Below are positions 18,440-25,936 of a DNA stretch of 64,000 nucleotides, in pieces (within the stretch, counting starts at the first letter, position 1; the number at the start of each line of letters is the position of its first letter). A program made the position numbers and the translations under genes. Origin of the DNA: Streptomyces sp. XY006. Lineage in GTDB: Bacteria; Actinomycetota; Actinomycetes; Streptomycetales; Streptomycetaceae. The notes beneath the pieces were generated by a model. It searched no databases, was not told the DNA's origin, and saw nothing but the letters and a program-made list of their open reading frames with translations. The DNA lies in the NCBI RefSeq assembly GCF_002237655.1, contig NZ_NOKT01000037.1, forward strand, positions 1 to 64,000, in the 5' to 3' direction.

Positions 18440-19462
18440 TCAGAGCTTGACGATCATCTTTCCGGTGTTGTCGCCGCGCAGGACGCCGAGGAACGCCTCC
18501 AGGTTGTTCTCGATGCCCTCGACGACCGTCTCGCGGTACTTCAGCTCACCCGAGGCGACCCAGGGGGCGACCTCCCGCACGAACTGCGGCTGCAGGTCGT
18601 AGTGGTCCCCGACCAGGAAGCCCTCGATGCGGCCACGGGTCTGGATGAGCCGGGCGAGGTTCCTCGGACCGGGGGCGGGCTCGGTGTTGTTGTAGACGGA
18701 GATCATGCCGCAGACCGCGATCCGGCCGCCCTCGTTGAGGGAGCCGATGGCGGCCTCCAGGTGATCGCCGCCCACGTTGTCGAAGTAGACGTCGATGCCG
18801 TCGGGTGCGGCGGCGCGCAGCTGCTCGCTCACGGGGCCGTCCTTGTAGTTGAAGGCGGCGTCGAAGCCGTACTCCTCCACGAGGAGCTTGACCTTCTCCT
18901 CCGAGCCGGCGGACCCGATGACCCGCGAGGCGCCCTTGAGCTTCGCGATCTGCCCGACCTGGCCGCCCACGGCCCCGGCGGCGCCGGAGACGAAGACGGA
19001 GTCGCCCTCCTTGAAGGAGGCGGTGCGCAGCAGGCCCGCGTACGCGGTGAGGCCGGTCATGCCGAGCACACCCAGGTACGCCGAGAGCGGCGCGGCCTGC
19101 GGGTCCACCTTCACGGCGTTCTTGGCGGCCACGACGGCGTACTCGCGCCAGCCGAAGAAGTGCAGCACGTGGTCGCCGACGGCGATCCCCTCGGCGTTCG
19201 AGGCCACGACCTCGCCGACGGCACCGCCCTGCATGACCTTGCCCAGCTCGAACGGGGCGACGTAGGACTTCGCCGCGCTCATCCGGCCGCGCATGTACGG
19301 GTCCACGGAGAGGTACTGGTTCCGGACGAGGACCTGGCCCTCACCGGGCTGCGGGATCTCCGCCTCGACCAGGGCGAAGTCCTCGGGCTTCGGCCAGCCG
19401 ACGGGACGGCTGAGCAGGTGCCACTCGCGACTGACGGCGGGGAGGGTGGGCGTCTCGGTCAT
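18440..19462 (-). CDS. NADP-dependent medium-chain oxidoreductase (prostaglandin/leukotriene reductase type)
   Basis: The 340-residue protein is a zinc-free medium-chain reductase of the leukotriene B4 dehydrogenase / CurA group that reduces activated C=C bonds with NADPH. It has the N-terminal YLSVDPYMRGRM block and the dinucleotide motif VSGAAGAVGGQVGQ at about residues 158-171. The divergent MarR gene and three inverted repeats in the gap suggest induction by an electrophile or aromatic compound (inference). Confidence 0.9.
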   Translation of the reverse strand: MTETPTLPAVSREWHLLSRPVGWPKPEDFALVEAEIPQPGEGQVLVRNQYLSVDPYMRGRMSAAKSYVAPFELGKVMQGGAVGEVVASNAEGIAVGDHVLHFFGWREYAVVAAKNAVKVDPQAAPLSAYLGVLGMTGLTAYAGLLRTASFKEGDSVFVSGAAGAVGGQVGQIAKLKGASRVIGSAGSEEKVKLLVEEYGFDAAFNYKDGPVSEQLRAAAPDGIDVYFDNVGGDHLEAAIGSLNEGGRIAVCGMISVYNNTEPAPGPRNLARLIQTRGRIEGFLVGDHYDLQPQFVREVAPWVASGELKYRETVVEGIENNLEAFLGVLRGDNTGKMIVKL

Positions 19463-19513
19463 GGTGCGCCTTTCCTTCGGACTCGGGGCGGGTGTTCCAG
19501 GCGATGTCGCAGA

Positions 19514-19567
19514 TGTTTCAGTACCTGAAACAACCGTGCTCTGAATATTTCAGGTTGTCAAACAACC
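19514..19567. promoter_or_regulatory. Cluster of three palindromes, likely MarR operators
   Basis: Three perfect palindromes, each with a 3-base spacer, lie in the divergent promoter: TGTTTCAG-TAC-CTGAAACA (19514-19532), CTGAA-TAT-TTCAG (19541-19553) and GGTTGT-CAA-ACAACC (19553-19567). The last ends 16 bases before the MarR start. The first two share the TTTCAG/CTGAAA core, which supports one regulator binding both. Confidence 0.75.
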
Positions 19568-19583
19568 GGGTACCCTCGATGGC

Positions 19584-20036
19584 ATGGCCTCCACCACACC
19601 GACCTCGCACAGCGGGACGAACCGCCGCCCCGATCCGCTGACCCTCGAAGTCGTGGAGCTGATCGGAGAGGTCGTGGCGCGGTTCCACGAGGACTACGAG
19701 TCGGCGGCGGCGGAGCACGCGCTGACGGGCGCGCAGGCACGGCTGCTGAGTCTGCTGTGCCTGGAGCCGCTGCCGATGCGGAGGCTGGCGCAGCGGCTGA
19801 AGTGCGAGCCGTCGAACGTGACCGGGATCGTGGACCGGCTGGAGGCGCGGGGGCTGGTGGAGCGGCGTCCGGATCCGGCGGACCGGCGGGTGAAGGTGGC
19901 CGCGGCGACGGAGGAGGGGCGGCGGGTGGCGCGGAGTCTGCGGGAGGCTCTGCGGTTCGCGCGGGAGCCGTTGGCGGGGTTGTCGGAGGGGGAGAGGCTG
20001 GCGTTGCGGGATGCGCTGCGGGGGATGCTGGGCTGA
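19584..20036 (+). CDS. MarR family transcriptional regulator
   Basis: The 150-residue protein has the MarR winged helix at about residues 50-115, with MRRLAQRLKCEPSNVTGIVDRLEARGLVERR and the wing DPADRRVKVAAATEEG (given in parts). It is divergent from the MDR oxidoreductase and is its probable repressor. No Shine-Dalgarno sequence is seen ahead of ATG 19584. Confidence 0.93.
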   Translation: MASTTPTSHSGTNRRPDPLTLEVVELIGEVVARFHEDYESAAAEHALTGAQARLLSLLCLEPLPMRRLAQRLKCEPSNVTGIVDRLEARGLVERRPDPADRRVKVAAATEEGRRVARSLREALRFAREPLAGLSEGERLALRDALRGMLG

Positions 20037-20171
20037 CGCCGCAGGGTGCGCGGGGTTGATGCCGGGGTCGGGGTGTTGCGGAACTCGGCGTTCGAGGTGC
20101 CCGGCGTTGCTGCTGGGGCCGGGTGGGTCCGCAACCCGGCGGAGCGGGGTGCGCTGCGCCCACCCGTGCCG

Positions 20172-20288
20172 CCCCAGCGGCACGACTGCCCGCAGCTGGG
20201 GCTACCAGCTCCCCAGCGGCACGACTGCCCGCAGCTGGGGCTACCAGCTCCCCAGCGGCACGACTGCCCGCAGCTGGAGCTACCCGCC
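20172..20288. repeat. 39-bp tandem repeat, three copies
   Basis: Units at 20172-20210, 20211-20249 and 20250-20288 begin CCCCAGCGGCACGACTGCCC. The first two are identical and the third diverges at its end. A hairpin GTGCCGC/GCGGCAC (20166-20183) precedes the array. It sits between the convergent 3' ends of the MarR and zinc-ribbon genes, nine bases from the latter. No spacers are present, so this is not a CRISPR array. Confidence 0.85.
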
Positions 20289-20296
20289 TCCAGGCG

Positions 20297-21070
20297 CTAC
20301 GTGCACCACCACAGGAACCGGTCGCAGGTCTCCGAGGGGGACGGCTCCGGGTCCGGAGGACGAGTGGTCGGGTCCGTGGTCGGGGTCGGGGCCGGGGCCG
20401 TGGCCGTCGGGGGTGAGGGCGGGCGGCTGGGGGACGTGCCCGCCGGGGCCGACGCCGGGTCCTTCGACGCCTCTTCCCCGTCCGGCGACTTCGACGGGTC
20501 GTCCTCCGGCGACGCCGAGGCCGACGGGGAGTCGGACGCGCTGGCCGACGGGCTGCCTGACGAGCCCTCAGGAGTGTCGCTCCCGCCGGGCCCCGTGCCC
20601 TGCTCGCCCGCTTCCGCCTCCACCGCCTCGCCGTCCGCCGACTCACCGCCGGCCACCGCGGGCTTCGGTGTCGGTTTCTGTGCGTCCATGCCCAGTTCCG
20701 CCAGGCTCAGCCCGCCCGCCGCCAGGACGAACCCGGCCGCGATGAACAGCGTCCGGCGCCGGCGCCGACGGTGCGCCGCGGCCTTGCGGTCACGCCGGCT
20801 CGACCCGCCCCGGCCGTCACCGGCCGGCCCCTGGCCGCGTCCCCGTCCACGCCGGCGCGCGGCACGCCCCGAGGGCTCACCGTCGGCATCGGCATCCGCA
20901 TCCGTCTCGTCGACGGTGTCGTCCGCGGGGCCGTCGGCTTCGGCTTCGGCGCCGTCGTCGTACACGCCGTGCCCCGGCTCGGGCCGGCGCAGCGATTCCG
21001 CTGAAGTGCCACATCCGGGGCAGGCCAGCGCGCCGTTGAGGTGCCGTCGGCACGGGTCGCAGTAGTCCAT
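20297..21070 (-). CDS. Zinc-ribbon, single-pass membrane protein with Ser/Pro-rich exterior (SCO2400-like)
   Basis: The 257-residue protein starts with a zinc ribbon (CDPC at 4-7 and CPGC near 17-20). An acidic linker and a very basic stretch follow, then one membrane helix (about 106-126, LFIAAGFVLAAGGLSLAEL) and a 120-residue low-complexity Ser/Pro/Asp tail ending in CDRFLWWCT. The layout suggests a cytoplasmic zinc ribbon and an external tail with a terminal Cys pair. A Streptomyces family of this architecture is recognised but has no known function. Confidence 0.78.
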   Translation of the reverse strand: MDYCDPCRRHLNGALACPGCGTSAESLRRPEPGHGVYDDGAEAEADGPADDTVDETDADADADGEPSGRAARRRGRGRGQGPAGDGRGGSSRRDRKAAAHRRRRRRTLFIAAGFVLAAGGLSLAELGMDAQKPTPKPAVAGGESADGEAVEAEAGEQGTGPGGSDTPEGSSGSPSASASDSPSASASPEDDPSKSPDGEEASKDPASAPAGTSPSRPPSPPTATAPAPTPTTDPTTRPPDPEPSPSETCDRFLWWCT

Positions 21071-21188
21071 GACGCGGGAAGATTAAGTTCCGCGCCGGTC
21101 ACGTTCCTAGATCCAGCTGTGAAGGTTCTGTAGGGACACACCCCGCCGGTGGTTTCGAAACTGTCGAAACCGTTATGCGCGCGACCCA

Positions 21189-21218
21189 TTGACACCCCCG
21201 CCGCCCCGTCCTTACTGT
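21189..21218 (+). promoter_or_regulatory. Sigma-70-like (HrdB-type) promoter of the sugar-acid operon
   Basis: TTGACA (21189-21194) and TACTGT (21213-21218) are separated by 18 bases, close to the consensus used by the main sigma factor. Transcription would begin near 21225, just before the TTCG-rich repeats, so a repressor bound there would block it. Confidence 0.65.
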
Positions 21219-21228
21219 CACGCCAGCA

Positions 21229-21255
21229 TTTCGAACGTGTGCCGAAATATCGAAC
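21229..21255. promoter_or_regulatory. TTCG-rich operator-like motif, copy 1
   Basis: TTTCGAAC (21229-21236) and CGAAATATCGAAC (21243-21255) lie downstream of the promoter. The second is repeated exactly at 23640-23652, ahead of the U32-like gene. On the reverse strand it reads GTTCGATATTTCG, similar to operators of DeoR-family sugar regulators such as GlpR. Related TTTCGAAAC/GTCGAAAC halves occur at 21153-21170. Confidence 0.6.
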
Positions 21256-21325
21256 ATGACGTTACGGCGCACAGACGGAACACTGATGTGAAACCGAGCC
21301 GACGAAGCTGCGAGGGACAACCGCC

Positions 21326-22489
21326 GTGCGCATCACCGGAATCAGCACACACGTGGTCGGGACGCCGTGGCGCAACCTGACGTACGTCCAGGTGCACACC
21401 GACGAGGGCATCACCGGAGTCGGCGAGACCCGGATGCTGGGACACACCGACGCCCTTCTCGGCTACCTGAGAGAGGCTGAGGCCAACCACATCCTCGGCT
21501 CCGACCCGTTCGCCGTCGAGGACCTCGTCAAGCGCATGAAGTACGGCGACTACGGCCGTGCGGGCGAGATCGTGATGTCGGGCATCGCCGTGATCGAGAT
21601 GGCCTGCTGGGACATCAAGGGCAAGGCCCTGGGCGTCCCCGTCTGGCAGCTGCTGGGCGGCAAGGTCACCGACAAGGTGAAGGCGTACGCCAACGGCTGG
21701 TACACCACCGAGCGGACCCCGGAGGCCTACCACAAGGCCGCCCAGGGGGTCATGGAGCGCGGTTACCGGGCGCTCAAGATCGACCCCTTCGGGACCGGCC
21801 ATTTCGAGCTGGACCACAAGGACACCCTGTACGCGGTCTCCCTGATCGAGGCCGTCCGGGACGCCATCGGCCCCGAGGCCGAGCTGATGCTGGAGATGCA
21901 CGGCCGCTTCTCCCCGGCCACGGCCGTGCGCCTGGCCAAGGAGCTGGCGCCGTTCAACCCGGCGTGGCTGGAGGAGCCGGTCCCGCCGGAGAACCTCAAG
22001 GCGCTGGAGAAGGTGGCCGCCAAGGTCGACATGCCGGTCGCCACCGGTGAGCGCATCCACGACCGGATCGAGTTCCGGGAGCTGTTCGAGAGCCAGGCCG
22101 TCGACATCATCCAGCCGGACGTCGGCCACATCGGTGGAATCTGGGAGACCCGGAAGCTCGCCGCGACCGCCGAGACCCACTACATGCTGGTCGCCCCGCA
22201 CAACGTGGGCGGCTCGGTGCTGACCGCCGCCTCCCTCCAGGTCGGGTTCACCTCCCCGAACTTCAAGATCCTGGAGCACTTCAACGACTTCGCGGACGCG
22301 GAGATCAAGAAGGTCGTCAAGGGCGCCCCGCAGGTGAACCCGGAGGACGGCTGCTTCCACCTCTCCGACGCCCCGGGCCTCGGCGTGGAGCTGGACGTGG
22401 ACGCCGCCGCCGAGTTCCCGCAGCAGCAGGCCCGCTTCGACCTCTGGGCGGAGGGCTGGGAGCAGCGCAAGCCCAAGGGCACCCAGTGA
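21326..22489 (+). CDS. Enolase-superfamily sugar-acid dehydratase (galactonate dehydratase-like)
   Basis: The 387-residue protein has the mandelate racemase/muconate cycloisomerase fold: N-terminal capping domain, then a barrel with metal ligands E190 (LMLEMHGRF), E216 (LEEPVP) and E242 (ATGER). D265 (QPDVGHIGG) and H292 (APHNVGG) form the base dyad, with K151/D153 on the other face. This pattern is that of acid-sugar dehydratases such as D-galactonate dehydratase, which make a 2-keto-3-deoxy acid. The exact sugar acid is not determined. GTG 21326 follows GAGGGA. It is the first gene of the region and has a clear promoter and operator. Confidence 0.88.
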   Translation: MRITGISTHVVGTPWRNLTYVQVHTDEGITGVGETRMLGHTDALLGYLREAEANHILGSDPFAVEDLVKRMKYGDYGRAGEIVMSGIAVIEMACWDIKGKALGVPVWQLLGGKVTDKVKAYANGWYTTERTPEAYHKAAQGVMERGYRALKIDPFGTGHFELDHKDTLYAVSLIEAVRDAIGPEAELMLEMHGRFSPATAVRLAKELAPFNPAWLEEPVPPENLKALEKVAAKVDMPVATGERIHDRIEFRELFESQAVDIIQPDVGHIGGIWETRKLAATAETHYMLVAPHNVGGSVLTAASLQVGFTSPNFKILEHFNDFADAEIKKVVKGAPQVNPEDGCFHLSDAPGLGVELDVDAAAEFPQQQARFDLWAEGWEQRKPKGTQ

Positions 22490-22550
22490 CCGTACGGCCC
22501 CCGGAAACCCCGAACCGGCCACCGAAACCTTCGAAAACCTCAGGAGCCAC

Positions 22551-23555
22551 GTGAGCACCGCGGTAGTGATCGACGCCCCGGGCGAGCACCGTCTCGTGCC
22601 ACACGAGCCCCGGCGGCCCGGGGCCGGTGAGGCCCTGGTGCGGGTGCACGCCGCCGGCATCTGCGGCAGCGACCGCGAGGTGTACCAGGGCAACCGCCCC
22701 GAGGGCTATGTGCGCTACCCGCTCACCCCGGGCCACGAGTGGTCCGGGACGGTGGAGGCCGTGGGCGCGGACGTCCCCGCCTCCCTGGTCGGCCGGAAGG
22801 TCGTCGGGGAGGGCTTCCGCAACTGCCAGGTCTGCGACCGCTGCCACGCGGGCGACACGACCCTGTGCGCGGCCGGGTACGAGGAGACCGGGTTCACCCA
22901 GCCGGGCGCGATGGCGGCCACGCTGACCCTTCCGGCGCGTCTGCTGCACGTCCTGCCGGACGGCTGCGACCTCACGGCCGCGGCGCTGCTGGAGCCCGCC
23001 GCGTGCATCGCGGCCGCCGCGCTGAAGGCGGATGCACGGCCCGGCGAGAAGGTCGCCGTGGTCGGCACGGGCACGCTCGGCATGTTCGCCGTGCAGTTCC
23101 TGAAGGCGAACTCGCCCGCGGAGCTGCTGGTCGTCGGCACCCGCCGGGACCGCGAGGCGCTGGCGCGGCAGTACGGTGCGACGGACTTCCGGACCAAGGA
23201 CCGGCAACTTCCGGACGACATCGACGTGGTGATCGAGACGGCCGGGTCCGCGGACGCCGCCCGGCTCTCCGCCGCGCTGCTCAGGCGCGGGGGCCGGCTG
23301 GTCCTCACGGGCATCCCGGCGCCGGGCGCCGAGGGCCTGGACCCGACCGACCTGGTCGTACGGCAGCTGGAGGTGCACACCGTCTTCGGTGCGCCGCCCG
23401 ACGCCTGGGCGCACACCGTGCGGGTGTTCGCCGCCGGGCTGCTCGACCCGCTGCCGCTGGTGACGCACGAGCTGCCGCTCGCCGAGTTCTCGCAGGCCAT
23501 CGAGCTGGTGGGGGCCGGCGATCCGAAGGTGGGCAAGGTGCTGCTCCGCCCGTAG
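22551..23555 (+). CDS. Zinc-dependent alcohol/polyol dehydrogenase
   Basis: The 334-residue medium-chain dehydrogenase has the catalytic zinc set C38 and GHE (H62-E63), the structural zinc set C92, C95, C98 and C106, and the Rossmann motif VGTGTLGMFAVQ. Relatives oxidise sorbitol, threonine, galactitol or sugar acids (for example L-galactonate or L-idonate dehydrogenases). Its place behind the sugar-acid dehydratase suggests an uronate or aldonate substrate (inference). It ends just before an 18-bp hairpin, so the first transcription unit stops here. Confidence 0.9.
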   Translation: MSTAVVIDAPGEHRLVPHEPRRPGAGEALVRVHAAGICGSDREVYQGNRPEGYVRYPLTPGHEWSGTVEAVGADVPASLVGRKVVGEGFRNCQVCDRCHAGDTTLCAAGYEETGFTQPGAMAATLTLPARLLHVLPDGCDLTAAALLEPAACIAAAALKADARPGEKVAVVGTGTLGMFAVQFLKANSPAELLVVGTRRDREALARQYGATDFRTKDRQLPDDIDVVIETAGSADAARLSAALLRRGGRLVLTGIPAPGAEGLDPTDLVVRQLEVHTVFGAPPDAWAHTVRVFAAGLLDPLPLVTHELPLAEFSQAIELVGAGDPKVGKVLLRP

Positions 23556-23557
23556 CC

Positions 23558-23602
23558 GTACGCCGGTACGGGGGCGACCTGACGGCCCCCGTACCGGCGT
23601 AC
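23558..23602 (+). terminator. Strong hairpin between the dehydrogenase and U32-like genes
   Basis: GTACGCCGGTACGGGGGC (23558-23575) pairs with 23585-23602 without mismatch (18 bp, 9-base loop), three bases after the stop codon. There is no T-run, as is usual for Streptomyces terminators. Confidence 0.85.
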
Positions 23603-23639
23603 ACCCAGCCGTGCCGTACCCAGAGCCGCGAACCTCGTC

Positions 23640-23652
23640 CGAAATATCGAAC
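23640..23652. promoter_or_regulatory. TTCG-rich operator-like motif, copy 2
   Basis: CGAAATATCGAAC, identical to 21243-21255, lies 15 bases ahead of the GTG start of the U32-like gene, next to its GAAGGA ribosome site. The exact repeat ahead of two units implies one regulator for both. Confidence 0.6.
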
Positions 23653-23666
23653 CGAAGGACATTCCT

Positions 23667-24635
23667 GTGACCGACGCTTCCGCCCCGGCCGCCCGCAGGC
23701 CCGGTGAGCAGGCACTCACCGCGCTGGGCCTGAACGCGCCCGCCCTCGACCCCGCCGACGCCTCGCCGCACTCCTTCCCCGGCGGCGGCCGCTGGCGCAC
23801 GGAGATCCCCTCGTGCGAGGGCCCCGAGGCGCTGGCCGTGGTGCTCAAGGAGGCCTCGCGGCTGGACGTGCCGATCCACCGGATCAGCCAGGGCAGCGGG
23901 GTGTGGATGCTGTCCGACGCCGAGATCACCGAGATGGTGGAGGCGACGGCCGAACGCGACATCGAGCTCTGCCTGTTCACCGGCCCGCGCGGCACGTGGG
24001 ACATCGGCGCGTCCACGCGCACCGACTCGCGGGGGGCCGGACTGCGCGCCCGCGGCCACGACGCCGTCGCCGGGTGCGTCGAAGACGCCGTCCGCGCCAC
24101 GGAGTTGGGCGTCAAGTGCCTCCTCGTCGCCGACGAGGGCGTGCTGTGGACGCTGCACCGAGCCCGGGCGGCCGGTCTCCTCCCGGCCGACACCACGCTC
24201 AAGGTGAGCGCACTCATCGGCCCGGTCAACCCGGCGGCGTACGCCGTCTACGAGCGCCTCGGCGCCGACTCGGTGAACGTGCCGAGCGATCTGACGCTCG
24301 ATCACCTCACCGAGATCCGCCGGGTCTCCGCCGCCCCCATGGACATGTACATCGAGGCCCCCGACGACCTCGGCGGCTATGTGCGGATGTACGAGGTCGC
24401 CGAGCTGATCCGGCGCGGCGCACCGCTCTATCTGAAGTTCGGCCTGTCGAAGGCGCCCGGGATCTACCCCTACGGGCACCACATGCGGGAGCTGACCCTG
24501 GCCACTGCCAAGGAACGCGTGCGGCGCGGCCGGCTCGCCCTGGACCTCCTGGCCCGTCACGGAGCCGACGGTGACATGGCGCCGCTGGGCTCGCGACTGC
24601 CCGGCGATCTGCAACGGTTCGAAATCTCGTCATAA
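23667..24635 (+). CDS. U32-like TIM-barrel protein, function unknown
   Basis: The 322-residue cytosolic protein resembles peptidase family U32 in the middle and C-terminal part (LGADSVNVPSDLTLDHL then MDMYIEAPDDLGG). It lacks the cysteine-rich U32 signature that normally follows, so peptidase or collagenase activity is not supported. The genes around it handle sugar acids and import sugars, and no aldolase for a 2-keto-3-deoxy acid is visible nearby, so a lyase or epimerase role on a TIM barrel is possible (inference). GTG 23667 follows GAAGGA. Confidence 0.7.
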   Translation: MTDASAPAARRPGEQALTALGLNAPALDPADASPHSFPGGGRWRTEIPSCEGPEALAVVLKEASRLDVPIHRISQGSGVWMLSDAEITEMVEATAERDIELCLFTGPRGTWDIGASTRTDSRGAGLRARGHDAVAGCVEDAVRATELGVKCLLVADEGVLWTLHRARAAGLLPADTTLKVSALIGPVNPAAYAVYERLGADSVNVPSDLTLDHLTEIRRVSAAPMDMYIEAPDDLGGYVRMYEVAELIRRGAPLYLKFGLSKAPGIYPYGHHMRELTLATAKERVRRGRLALDLLARHGADGDMAPLGSRLPGDLQRFEISS

Positions 24636-24777
24636 CGTTCCGGAAACTCTTCTTACAAAAGACGACACAGCCGACCACAATCCCACACACCTCCTCTCGG
24701 TCTTTCCGGCACGACCACCCCGGAACGACTTCGCGCCTCCCAGACCGAGCCCTGCACACAGATCAAGGATGATCATC

Positions 24778-25890
24778 ATGCGTAACCGCAGAGCCGCACT
24801 CGCCGCCATAGCCGGAGCCGCGTCCCTCGCCCTGACCCTGTCCGCCTGCGGGCAGAACAGCGAGGGCGGCAGCGAGGAGAGCGGGGACAGCGCCAAGGGC
24901 GGCACGATCGGCATCGCGATGCCGACCAAGTCGTCCGAGCGCTGGATCGCCGACGGCAACAACGTCAAGAAGGACCTGGAGTCCAAGGGCTACAAGACCC
25001 AGCTGGTCTACGGCGAGGACGACCCGGACCAGCAGGTCTCGCAGATCGAGAACCTGATCACGCAGGGCGTCAAGGCGCTGATCGTCGCGGCCATCGACAA
25101 CAAGTCGATGAACAACGTGCTGCAGCAGGCCAAGGACGCGAACATCCCGGTCATCTCCTACGACCGCCTGATCCTCGGCACGCAGAACGTCGACTACTAC
25201 GCCTCCTTCGACAACGAGAAGGTCGGCGAGCTGCAGGGCACCTACATCGTCGAGAAGCTCGGCCTGAAGGACGGCTCCAAGAAGGGCCCCTTCAACATCG
25301 AGCTGTTCGCCGGCTCCAACGACGACAACAACACCCGCTACTTCTTCCAGGGCGCGATGAACGTCCTGCAGCCCTACATCGACAAGAAGCAGCTCGTCGT
25401 CCGCTCCGGCCAGACCAAGCTCAACCAGGTCACCACCCTGCGCTGGGACGGCGGCACCGCCCAGAAGCGCATGGACGACATCCTGACCTCGGCCTACAAG
25501 ACCGAGCGCGTCGACGCCGTCCTCTCCCCCTACGACGGCATCTCCATCGGCATCCTGTCGGCCCTGAAGTCCGACGACTACGGCTCCAAGAGCAAGCCGC
25601 TGCCGGTCGTCACGGGCCAGGACGCCGAGGTCGCCTCGGTGAAGTCGATCATCGCCGACCAGCAGTCGATGACCGTCTACAAGGACACCCGCGAACTCGC
25701 GAAGGTGGCCTCCAACATGGTCGACGCCCTGCTGAACGACAAGAAGCCCGAGGTCAACGACACCAAGACCTACGACAACGGCGCCAAGGTCGTCCCCGCC
25801 TACCTGCTGGAGCCGGTCGCCGTCGACAAGGGCAACTACCAGAAGGAGGTCGTCGACTCCGGCTACATCAAGGAGAGCGACCTCAAGTAA
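24778..25890 (+). CDS. chvE: Sugar ABC transporter substrate-binding lipoprotein (ChvE-like)
   Basis: The 370-residue lipoprotein has a basic start, a hydrophobic core and lipobox LTLSAC (C24), then a periplasmic-binding domain of the ribose/xylose/ChvE class (GIAMPTKSSERWIADGNN and later VVTGQDAEVASVKSI). ChvE-type proteins bind several monosaccharides such as arabinose, xylose, galactose or fucose. I use ATG 24778, because AAGGA ends eight bases before it; ATG 24769 overlaps that site. It precedes the ATPase and permease genes in the same orientation. Confidence 0.92.
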   Translation: MRNRRAALAAIAGAASLALTLSACGQNSEGGSEESGDSAKGGTIGIAMPTKSSERWIADGNNVKKDLESKGYKTQLVYGEDDPDQQVSQIENLITQGVKALIVAAIDNKSMNNVLQQAKDANIPVISYDRLILGTQNVDYYASFDNEKVGELQGTYIVEKLGLKDGSKKGPFNIELFAGSNDDNNTRYFFQGAMNVLQPYIDKKQLVVRSGQTKLNQVTTLRWDGGTAQKRMDDILTSAYKTERVDAVLSPYDGISIGILSALKSDDYGSKSKPLPVVTGQDAEVASVKSIIADQQSMTVYKDTRELAKVASNMVDALLNDKKPEVNDTKTYDNGAKVVPAYLLEPVAVDKGNYQKEVVDSGYIKESDLK

Positions 25891-25936
25891 GCCCCGCCAC
25901 CCACCGACGATTCACCACTGAATGGAAGGCACGACC

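Noticed and set aside
20172..20288. Possible CRISPR array
   Set aside because: The units follow each other directly with no unique spacers, and there are no cas genes.
23667..24635. U32 collagenase-type peptidase
   Set aside because: The cysteine-containing U32 signature is absent, so only a fold-level resemblance is claimed.
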